Part shown: positions 56,984-64,000 of the stretch, piece by piece | Numbering within the stretch: the first letter of the stretch is position 1 | Layout of the letters: every line of letters starts with the position of its first letter | Source of the DNA: Enterococcus italicus DSM 15952 | GTDB lineage: Bacteria; Bacillota; Bacilli; Lactobacillales; Enterococcaceae | DNA length: 64,000 bases | Reading direction: 5' to 3' | Assembly: GCF_000185365.1 (NCBI RefSeq) | Contig: NZ_GL622241.1 | Location: 688,397-752,396 of the forward strand | The notes under the pieces: generated by a model | The model's input: only the letters and a program-made list of their open reading frames with translations | Told to the model about the DNA's origin: nothing | Database searches by the model: none | Position numbers and translations under genes: made by a program

Positions 56984-57467
56984 GTTCATGCTCCTCATAA
57001 TAGTTTTCAAGTTCTTCTTCTGGAATGGCTTCTAGTACTTTATCTGTAAACAATACCCCATTCAAATGATCAATCTCATGTTGGATGGCACGGGCTAAAT
57101 ACCCATAAGCCGTCACTTCCATCTCATCGCCTTCACGGTCATAATAACGCACCGTAATTTCTTCTGCTCGTTCTACTGTACCAAAGACGTGCGGAATACT
57201 TAAGCAGCCTTCTACAAAGACACTCTTGCCTTTGCGATCAATAATTTGAGGATTAATTAAGTCAAACCGATCATTTTCATCGACCTCAACCACCGCCATC
57301 TGCAAATTTTTGCCAATCTGCGGTGCTGCTATTCCCACACCATCATGGGCCAGCATCGTCTCATACATATCATCTAATAAGTAAACTAACTCATCGGTCA
57401 GCTCTTGAATTTCTTGGTTTGGCTTTCTCAGTTGTTCATCTGGTTGAATAATAATTGGGTATCGCAT
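56976..57467 (-). CDS. def: Peptide deformylase
   Basis: A 163-residue metalloenzyme that removes N-formyl groups from new proteins. All three motifs are present: GVGIAAPQIG (about residue 43), EGCLSIP (Cys ligand, about 87) and QHEIDHLNG (two His, about 129). AGGAG precedes the ATG. Type 1 length. Located in the priA-def-fmt-rsmB order common in Firmicutes. Confidence 0.95.
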   Translation of the reverse strand: MRYPIIIQPDEQLRKPNQEIQELTDELVYLLDDMYETMLAHDGVGIAAPQIGKNLQMAVVEVDENDRFDLINPQIIDRKGKSVFVEGCLSIPHVFGTVERAEEITVRYYDREGDEMEVTAYGYLARAIQHEIDHLNGVLFTDKVLEAIPEEELENYYEEHEHD

Positions 57468-57481
57468 GGTGCGCTCCTTTT

Positions 57482-59881
57482 TTAAATAAACGAAAGTGGT
57501 TCTTTATCAATCGAAAGAAACAATCCATTTCTTTGGTCGACTTGGCTACGTTCCAATAATTCTTTCAGATAGCTAGCCAGCTGAGGCTCTCGTTTGTATT
57601 TGATGATAATTTGATAGTAGTAGCGGTTTTTGATGCGCATAATCGCATGTGGTGTAGGGCCGAGAATTTTGGCTTGTGGACTAAGCACCTGCTCGACTTC
57701 TCGAAAGACCTGGTACATCTTGCGTGCTGCTGGTTCTTCTTGTTCATGACTGGCGACAATCTTGACTGTAAAATAATACGGCGGATAGTCACTCTGATGA
57801 CGAAGATGCATCTCTTTTTGATAAAATGCTTCATAATTTTGCTGCTGCGATAAGACAATCGCGTGATGCTCAGGGTTAAACGTCTGGATAATTACTTCTC
57901 CTGGCTTTTGCGCTCTTCCCGCACGACCACTGACTTGGGTCAATAGCTGAAACGTCCGCTCACTTGCACGAAAATCAGGTAAATTCAACGATGTATCGGC
58001 ATTTAATACGCCGACTAGCGTAATATCTGGAAAGTCCAATCCTTTGGCAATCATTTGCGTACCTAATAAAATCGAAGCTTTCTTTTCCGAAAACGCTCGT
58101 AAAATTCGCTCGTGCGCGCCTTTTTTCCGCGTCGTATCGACATCCATTCTTAAAACAGAGGCCTCGGGGAATAATTGGAGTAGCTCTTCTTGTACTTTTT
58201 GTGTACCGGTCCCGTAGTAGCGTATCTTGTCACTGCCACAGCTAGGGCATTGATGCGGGATGCGCTCTTCATGCCCACAGTAATGGCAACGCATTGTTTT
58301 GGTATCCATATGCAAAGTTAACGAGATGTCACAGTTTGGACAAGGTAAGACAAAGCCACAATCACGACACATAACAAACGATGAATACCCTCTACGATTT
58401 AGCATCAAGACGACTTGTTCTTCTTTCTCGAGACGGTCGTGAATCTTTTCTTGTAAGACGCGTGAGAAAGTGGTCGTATCTTTGCGTATGATTTCTTGTT
58501 TCATATCTATAATGGCGACACTTGGTAGGAGTGCGTTGGGATTGCCTCGTTGACTTAATTGTAAAAAGTGATAGACATCTTTTTGCGCACGGGCCCGTGA
58601 CTCTAAAGACGGCGTAGCACTTCCTAAGATGACTGGACAGTGATGGTACTTGCTGCGCCAAAGAGCCAAATCTCGCGCATGGTAGCGCGGTGTTTCTTCT
58701 TGCTTGTAGCTAGACTCATGCTCTTCATCGACAACAATCAAGCCGATATCTTCTAATGGCGCAAACACCGCCGATCTAGCACCGACGACGACTTGGGCTT
58801 CTTTGCGTTCGATTTTGCGCCACTCGTCATACTTTTCTCCTTGCGAGAGACCGCTATGTAAGACTGCAACAGCTTCGCCAAAACGACCTTTGAAGCGCTC
58901 GACCATTTGAGGTGTCAAGGCAATTTCGGGTACGAGCATCATCGCCGTTTTGCCTTTTTTTAAGACACTGGCGATCGCTTGCAAATACACTTCTGTTTTC
59001 CCGCTACCTGTAATGCCTTCAAGTAAAAACGTTTGACTCTGACCTTCCGCTTGCTCGCACGCTTTGAGCGCAGCTTCTTGCTCAGCATTTAATTGTAAAG
59101 GGGAAGAGGGCGCAAATGAACGATTGGCATAAGGATCACGGTAGCGCTCTTCTTCCTCTATTCGTAACCACCCCTCTTTGGCTGCCTGATTGATCACAGC
59201 ACGAGAGATTCCTTCATCTAGATACTCTTGCAACTTACGCTTAGGCACTTGCGTCAAGCGCTCCAGTAGCTGCACTTTTCGGGTGGCACCTTTACGAATA
59301 GACTGGACAAATTGTTGGTAATTCTCTGCCGTAACGGTCGAATACACCATCTTTATGGCTTGTACGCGGTTTTGTTTTTTAACCAAATACTGGATATCAA
59401 GTATGCCGGCTTGTCGTAATTTTTGGATGGCCGCGATGCCCATTTGTTGGATGGCTTCTTCATACGGCACCACTCCTTGCGCAAAGAACTCTTGCCACTC
59501 TTTTGGCAATGCACTAGGCACAAGCACTTGGATTTGCTTGTCGTATTTAGCCTTTAGCACACTCGGTAACATGGTCTGTAGACAAGTAATTTTAAATGAA
59601 AATGTCTCTTCTTTCATATAATCAGCTAGCGCCAATAATTCTTGGTTCAAGACTGGTGTGACGTCAAGGGGTCGGATGAGTTCTTTTAATTCATGTTCTG
59701 ACTCTTGTAGCTGAGTGAGCTCGACCACAAAGCCTTGGATATGTCGATTGCCATTGCCAAACGGTACTTCGACCCGCATGCCTGGCTCAATCACCGTAAG
59801 CATTTCTTCTGGAATCAAATAAGAAAACGGCTGATCGGTTTGCATTGTTGGTACATCGACAATGACTTGCGCAATATTCAT
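57482..59881 (-). CDS. priA: Primosomal protein N', replication restart helicase
   Basis: A 799-residue helicase. N-terminal DNA 3'-end-binding domain, then Walker A ITGSGKTEVYLQ (about residue 292), DEEH box VVDEEHESSYKQ, the Cys-rich zinc region (CRDCGFVLPCPNCD, CHYCGHEERIPHQCPSCG) and helicase motifs QMIAKGLDFPDITLVG and QVSGRAGRAQKPG. AAGGAGGG precedes the ATG. Confidence 0.95.
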   Translation of the reverse strand: MNIAQVIVDVPTMQTDQPFSYLIPEEMLTVIEPGMRVEVPFGNGNRHIQGFVVELTQLQESEHELKELIRPLDVTPVLNQELLALADYMKEETFSFKITCLQTMLPSVLKAKYDKQIQVLVPSALPKEWQEFFAQGVVPYEEAIQQMGIAAIQKLRQAGILDIQYLVKKQNRVQAIKMVYSTVTAENYQQFVQSIRKGATRKVQLLERLTQVPKRKLQEYLDEGISRAVINQAAKEGWLRIEEEERYRDPYANRSFAPSSPLQLNAEQEAALKACEQAEGQSQTFLLEGITGSGKTEVYLQAIASVLKKGKTAMMLVPEIALTPQMVERFKGRFGEAVAVLHSGLSQGEKYDEWRKIERKEAQVVVGARSAVFAPLEDIGLIVVDEEHESSYKQEETPRYHARDLALWRSKYHHCPVILGSATPSLESRARAQKDVYHFLQLSQRGNPNALLPSVAIIDMKQEIIRKDTTTFSRVLQEKIHDRLEKEEQVVLMLNRRGYSSFVMCRDCGFVLPCPNCDISLTLHMDTKTMRCHYCGHEERIPHQCPSCGSDKIRYYGTGTQKVQEELLQLFPEASVLRMDVDTTRKKGAHERILRAFSEKKASILLGTQMIAKGLDFPDITLVGVLNADTSLNLPDFRASERTFQLLTQVSGRAGRAQKPGEVIIQTFNPEHHAIVLSQQQNYEAFYQKEMHLRHQSDYPPYYFTVKIVASHEQEEPAARKMYQVFREVEQVLSPQAKILGPTPHAIMRIKNRYYYQIIIKYKREPQLASYLKELLERSQVDQRNGLFLSIDKEPLSFI

Positions 59882-59975
59882 TTCCTTATCCCTCCTTGCT
59901 TACTCGCAGCTTTATTTTACTAGAAAATACTCAGTTTGTCTGTAACACAACCCAAGGACACGATGCGACAAAAAA

Positions 59976-60012
59976 AGAATGGACAGAGTATGATTGCTCA
60001 CTCTGCCCCCAC
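59976..60012 (-). terminator. Terminator after rpoZ
   Basis: On the minus strand GGCAGAGT, loop, ACTCTGTCC, then ATTCTTTTTTTG. It would separate gmk-rpoZ from priA at least in part. Confidence 0.65.
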
Positions 60013-60015
60013 CTG

Positions 60016-60321
60016 TTATAGTTTTTGTTCTTGTTTGATGCGCTTTTCTAAGTCTTTTTGCTCTAGCTCTTTTTTGGCTTTTTGTTCTTCAGCTTCTAAT
60101 TTCAAGCGTGCTCGTTTAACTTCTGGATGAGGATCAACGACAACTGTCTCTGCATCAATCTCTTCTAGTGCTTGCCCGACACTTTTTACAGAATCAAATT
60201 TTTCTAAGGTCGCTTGGGCGCCAGCATCTAATTCATGCGCGCGCTTGCTCGCTAAGATAACTAATGAATACTTTGAGTTCACTTGATTTAACAGTGAATC
60301 AATGGAAGGTTTTAACATCAT
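60016..60321 (-). CDS. rpoZ: DNA-directed RNA polymerase subunit omega
   Basis: A 101-residue omega subunit, starting [20 protein letters not shown] with [14 protein letters not shown], followed by a charged, coiled-coil-like C-terminal extension rich in Lys and Glu. GAGGAG lies ten bases before the first ATG; the second ATG one codon later is also possible. Five bases after gmk. Confidence 0.93.
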   Translation of the reverse strand: MMLKPSIDSLLNQVNSKYSLVILASKRAHELDAGAQATLEKFDSVKSVGQALEEIDAETVVVDPHPEVKRARLKLEAEEQKAKKELEQKDLEKRIKQEQKL

Positions 60322-60325
60322 ACTC

Positions 60326-60952
<627 letters not shown>

Positions 60953-61074
60953 TCAATAAAAAAATCTACTTAACGTCTATTGTGCACTTTTTTTGTGAAA
61001 GTTTCAAGTTTATCTTGAAAATAGCATTAAAAAGAACAATTTTTTCTTTATTCCTGCGTTGGATCAGCCACGCC

Positions 61075-61947
61075 TTATTCGACATTTTGGACTTGCTCGC
61101 GCATCTTTTCAATAATGGTTTTTAATTGGACGACAGCATTTTTAATCACCATCGCTGTCGATTTTGAGCCAATGGTATTGACTTCTCGGTTCATTTCTTG
61201 AATCAAAAAGTCTAGTTCACGTCCCACCGGCTCGGTCTTCTCTAGTAATTGCTCTAGCTTCACAAGATGCACCGTAAGCCGGTCCAATTCTTCATGAATG
61301 TCCCCACGCTCAATCAATACGGCAATTTCTGTCAGTAAGCGTGCTTCATCGACTTCATTCAGATAGTCGCTGATTTTTTTCCTCAAGCGCTCTTGATACT
61401 CTTGCTCATACGTCTGATAAAACCCTTTTAACTCGGCTAATGTCGCATTCAGTGCAACCTGTTGTTCTGATAAAACATTCTTTAATAGTTGTCCTTCTTG
61501 CAAGCGACTAGCTACGACTGCTTGTAAAGCCTGCTCAAAAGTCGCTAACACATCGGGCACAAAACCAGACAATGCTTGCTCTTGCAACGTAAAAAATTGC
61601 TCCTGCACCAAAAGTGATTGGATTAATGGCTCTTTGGCAAGCACTACGCTAAAACGTATTTGACTCTCAGCTTCTACTTCATTGACAATTGCTGTAATTG
61701 TATCCCAGTCTATCCGCACTTCTTTGGCTCTTGGCACAAGATCAGTGAGCGTCACAAAGACTTCCACACGCCCTCTTGTCAGGTAGGTAGTCAGTACTTT
61801 TCTTAGCAAATGCTCTGATTCATTCAGTACTCGTGGCATGCGAAATTGCGTATCTAAAAAACGTTGATTGACTGTCTTTATTTCAATATCAATCTGCACT
61901 TGGCCCGTCTGTACTTGTGCTTTGCCAAATCCGGTCATACTTTTCAT
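61075..61947 (-). CDS. yicC: YicC/YloC family endoribonuclease
   Basis: A 290-residue protein with the family N-terminus MKSMTGFGKAQ, TVNQRFLDTQFRMPR and the C-terminal ELDFLIQEMNREVNTIGSKS. Family members cut RNA (for example small RNAs in E. coli); the target here is unknown. GAGGGTGA precedes the ATG. Confidence 0.92.
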   Translation of the reverse strand: MKSMTGFGKAQVQTGQVQIDIEIKTVNQRFLDTQFRMPRVLNESEHLLRKVLTTYLTRGRVEVFVTLTDLVPRAKEVRIDWDTITAIVNEVEAESQIRFSVVLAKEPLIQSLLVQEQFFTLQEQALSGFVPDVLATFEQALQAVVASRLQEGQLLKNVLSEQQVALNATLAELKGFYQTYEQEYQERLRKKISDYLNEVDEARLLTEIAVLIERGDIHEELDRLTVHLVKLEQLLEKTEPVGRELDFLIQEMNREVNTIGSKSTAMVIKNAVVQLKTIIEKMREQVQNVE

Positions 61948-61959
61948 GATTCACCCTCA

Positions 61960-62178
61960 TTACATAGTTGTGAGTATTTTTTTCAGTTCTGCTAATTCTT
62001 CATTGGCTAGTGTGATGCCTTTGCCCATCTTTTCATGGTTCGGGGCCCAATCACGTAAATCAAACTTCGGCGGCCGACCATTCCAACTGACCAAATTCAA
62101 TTCCTTTTGCCATCCTTTTGCGTTGGTTGACACCACGCCGATTTCTTCTACAATTTCATAACGAAATTCATCTGCCAT
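61960..62178 (-). CDS. ydbC: YdbC/PC4-like single-stranded nucleic-acid-binding protein
   Basis: A 72-residue protein with GWQKELNLVSWNGRPPKFDLR and DWAPNHEKMGKGITLANEEL, matching the YdbC family whose lactococcal member has a PC4-like fold and binds single-stranded nucleic acid. The ATG at 62178 has GGGAG about eight bases upstream; the longer frame adds five residues. Between srtA and yicC on the same strand. Confidence 0.8.
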   Translation of the reverse strand: MADEFRYEIVEEIGVVSTNAKGWQKELNLVSWNGRPPKFDLRDWAPNHEKMGKGITLANEELAELKKILTTM

Positions 62179-62201
62179 TTTGCTCACTCCCACTCATTTG
62201 A

Positions 62202-62912
62202 TTAATACGTTTTTTGCGCCATTTCAAAAGCAGCTAACATGTCTTTCGTTGCGTCAGCGATCGCAGTCGTTGCTTCTAATTCACCTTGGACGACAATGCG
62301 CGTCTCACCCGTCAACTCTCCACAAGTAATCAATGTGACAATCTTTTTATTCGGAACGTCATCAAGGACTTCGACTTGTGTTGGTTGAATCCGAGCCTTT
62401 CGATAGACTCGATAGGTATAGATTGTTTTCAAATCCGTTAAGTAAACGACTGCACCTGTCTCTACTTGATCCAATGAGGTGAATAATAAGTCTTGGCGAT
62501 CCGTCCGATGACTAGCCAACGCATAATTCCCCTCACCCATTTGCTGTGACGGACTAAACGTGCCCGCTCCATAGAGAAGCGCTTCATTGGAGACACCTTT
62601 AAAAATTGGTAAATCAATCGAGACACTCGGAATCGCCACGCCTCCAATGACGGGCAAGGCTTTATTCGATAGCTGTGCCTCTAAGACCGCTTGCGTGCTG
62701 ATGGGTTGGACCGCATCAAAATCAAAGGAAGCCTCTTTTTTTTCGTTCTTTTCAATGGTCGCTTGGGAAACGTTAGTCAACTCATACTGAGCAGTACGTT
62801 GCGCCATAAAAAACGAGCGAATTTGATTATTAAATACTAATGCTAAACCGATGAGCAGTAACAAAAGCAATGCTAGATTCACCAGCCAATTTTTGATGCG
62901 CCCCAGTTTCAT
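62202..62912 (-). CDS. srtA: Class A sortase
   Basis: A 236-residue transpeptidase that anchors LPxTG proteins to peptidoglycan. One N-terminal membrane anchor (LVNLALLLLLLIGLALVF), then the sortase barrel with His135 (YALASHRTD), Cys197 (TLITCGEL) and Arg205 (GETRIVVQG), the complete triad. GAGGTGA precedes the ATG. First of the long minus-strand gene run; no LPxTG substrate gene is adjacent. Confidence 0.94.
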   Translation of the reverse strand: MKLGRIKNWLVNLALLLLLLIGLALVFNNQIRSFFMAQRTAQYELTNVSQATIEKNEKKEASFDFDAVQPISTQAVLEAQLSNKALPVIGGVAIPSVSIDLPIFKGVSNEALLYGAGTFSPSQQMGEGNYALASHRTDRQDLLFTSLDQVETGAVVYLTDLKTIYTYRVYRKARIQPTQVEVLDDVPNKKIVTLITCGELTGETRIVVQGELEATTAIADATKDMLAAFEMAQKTY

Positions 62913-63073
62913 AATCAGTCACCTCTTGTTCATGATACCATGCTTATGACAAAAAAGTAAGATTACAAAGATTGCTGAAACAAGTGAACTGTTGTAACCT
63001 AATTTTAACGAACAAACTGAGGATTTTGTTGTAAAATAAACTAAGGATAGTACGCAATGAAAGGGGAAGACGA

Positions 63074-63835
63074 ATGGATCAAACAGTATATGTTCACATT
63101 GATACAACCAGTAACGTCGTGGTTACACGTGGCATCAATGCAAAAGATTTCCACTTAGGTGTCGTCCACCCCCCAAAGAACTTATTACTGCTTAATCCTG
63201 CAACGGAATACGGCGATTATGAGACACATACTGGCCTGAAGATTATTCGCGGTGCCGGTGCGGTCGATCGTTACGCGCGATTGGTTACCAAAGGGCGCAT
63301 GAATGAGGAAAATAAATGGATTGATTTCACTGACGTATCCATGCTAAAAGAGCTGTCTCCTCTTGAAATTTCGGAGCTGCTTTATTTTGGCCACATGCGC
63401 AATCACCTCCACTCACCTTTTTTCTATAAATTGCAAAATAATTTTGTTTACTTCGATTTGCCACACGACGTCGCTCGGGTGTATTACCGTTATTTGGATG
63501 AGTTTTATCATATTTTAGCCGGTCGCATCAAGCAGTTAGCCATCGCGCGCATGAATGAGAAGCGTTCATTCTTTAAGCGCGCGACAACTCTGGATAATTT
63601 GCCTGTTGATTTATTAAAGAATTTAAGAGAGCCGATGAAAGAGGGGATGATTTTTTGTTTTCATCAGCTCACACAAGATTCGAAAGTATTGTGCATCCCC
63701 CTTTTCATTGCTGAAGAAGAGCTTGCAGCCTCGCCCACCATTGCAAGCGACATGACTATTGGTAGATTATGCTATCATTTTGACACGCATACTTGGTCAT
63801 TGGATTTAGAAGAAGAGAACTTATTATTCATTTAA
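63074..63835 (+). CDS. Conserved hypothetical protein divergent from srtA
   Basis: A 253-residue soluble protein I do not recognise. It has no signal peptide or spans. The first part is rich in beta-type sequence (GINAKDFHLGVVHPPKN, THTGLKIIRGAGAVDRYARL), the middle is helical and aromatic (FVYFDLPHDVARVYYRYLDE), with two Cys near the C-terminus. AAAGGGG lies seven bases before the ATG. Followed by repeat copy J. Confidence 0.65.
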   Translation: MDQTVYVHIDTTSNVVVTRGINAKDFHLGVVHPPKNLLLLNPATEYGDYETHTGLKIIRGAGAVDRYARLVTKGRMNEENKWIDFTDVSMLKELSPLEISELLYFGHMRNHLHSPFFYKLQNNFVYFDLPHDVARVYYRYLDEFYHILAGRIKQLAIARMNEKRSFFKRATTLDNLPVDLLKNLREPMKEGMIFCFHQLTQDSKVLCIPLFIAEEELAASPTIASDMTIGRLCYHFDTHTWSLDLEEENLLFI

Positions 63836-63836
63836 A

Positions 63837-63890
63837 AAAAACCAGAACGTCCAAAAGTTTGAGATACAACTTTTGGACGTTCTGGTTTTT
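63837..63890. repeat. Hairpin-terminator repeat, copy J
   Basis: Perfect 22-bp stem (63,838-63,859 with 63,868-63,889), loop TGAGATAC, A-run and T-run flanks. The conserved flanking box is absent; it begins at one gene's stop and ends at the next gene's stop. Confidence 0.9.
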
Positions 63891-64000
63891 TTACTTATCT
63901 GATGAGGAAAGCACACTGTTTGTCTGCTCTGTCAGAGCTTCAATCAAGGTTTGCCCCTCTTCAAACGTTGTATTTTCTTTCGTCAAGATAGCAATCAAAT
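63891..64000 (-). CDS. C-terminal end of a protein gene cut by the window edge
   Basis: An open frame on the minus strand reads LIAILTKENTTFEEGQTL, then IEALTEQTNSVLSSSDK and a TAA at 63,891-63,893, abutting repeat copy J. Composition is protein-like and its end is where a terminator would place it. Product unknown. Confidence 0.5.
   Translation of the reverse strand, partial: LIAILTKENTTFEEGQTLIEALTEQTNSVLSSSDK

Overview
The window is chromosomal DNA of a low-GC Gram-positive bacterium, most probably Enterococcus or a close relative in the Enterococcaceae. This rests on the rpoB/rpoC, ctsR-clpC and prkC/prpC sequences, strong Shine-Dalgarno sites, frequent TTG/GTG starts, a trehalose PTS, luxS, a class A sortase and a flavin-based extracellular electron transfer (FLEET) locus. 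No rRNA, tRNA, CRISPR array or prophage was seen. Nearly all of the window is a coherent core genome; the only clear mobile element is one IS607-family insertion.

Layout. 0.1-4.8 kb: trehalose uptake and cleavage (treP, treC) divergent from treR, with operators and cre-like sites. 4.9-8.1 kb: uracil-DNA glycosylase-family protein, HAD phosphatase, glycerophosphodiesterase, aquaporin. 8.4-14.7 kb: an eight-gene thiamine salvage and transport operon (ykoE-ykoD-ykoC-tenA-thiW-thiM-thiE-thiD) behind a TPP riboswitch. 14.9-16.5 kb: amtB-glnK with a GlnR box. 16.7-20.6 kb: a damaged surface-polysaccharide-type locus: two genes lacking their 5' ends lie head to head at about 17,720, and an IS607 element sits just upstream of a small membrane-protein gene. 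20.7-27.6 kb: MFS pump, luxS, ABC-F ATPase, ydbS-ydbT and small unknowns. 27.9-35.2 kb: rpoB-rpoC. 35.5-36.5 kb: birA. 36.6-44.1 kb: a complete FLEET locus in two divergent arms (pplA-apbE-menA and ndh2-eetA-eetB-dmkB). 44.2-48.5 kb: ogt, gor and the tRNA hydroxylation pair trhP1-trhP2. 48.6-51.6 kb: ctsR-clpC. 51.8-63.8 kb: srtA, a PC4-like protein, yicC, gmk, rpoZ, priA, def, fmt, rsmB, prpC, prkC, and an unknown gene divergent from srtA.

How the genes work together. The thiamine operon imports HMP/thiamine (YkoEDC) and thiazole (ThiW), regenerates HMP (TenA), phosphorylates both halves (ThiD, ThiM) and joins them (ThiE). The FLEET locus makes demethylmenaquinone (menA, dmkB), reduces it with a membrane-extended NADH dehydrogenase (ndh2) and passes electrons to a surface lipoprotein with two FMN sites (pplA) that is flavinylated by apbE; eetA and eetB are the locus-specific membrane proteins.

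The most unusual feature is a dispersed family of about ten intergenic elements, roughly one per 6 kb. Each has a long hairpin whose stem sequence varies but stays paired, a conserved loop core (AAAGTTTGAGAAACAACTTT or its complement), and in most copies a conserved box (near AGGCTGAGACAGA) between the hairpin and a gene's stop codon. They look like portable terminators. A second point of interest is a near-identical palindrome (TCACAAATCTATTTGTGA / TCACAAACTATTTGTGA) upstream of both pplA and trhP1.
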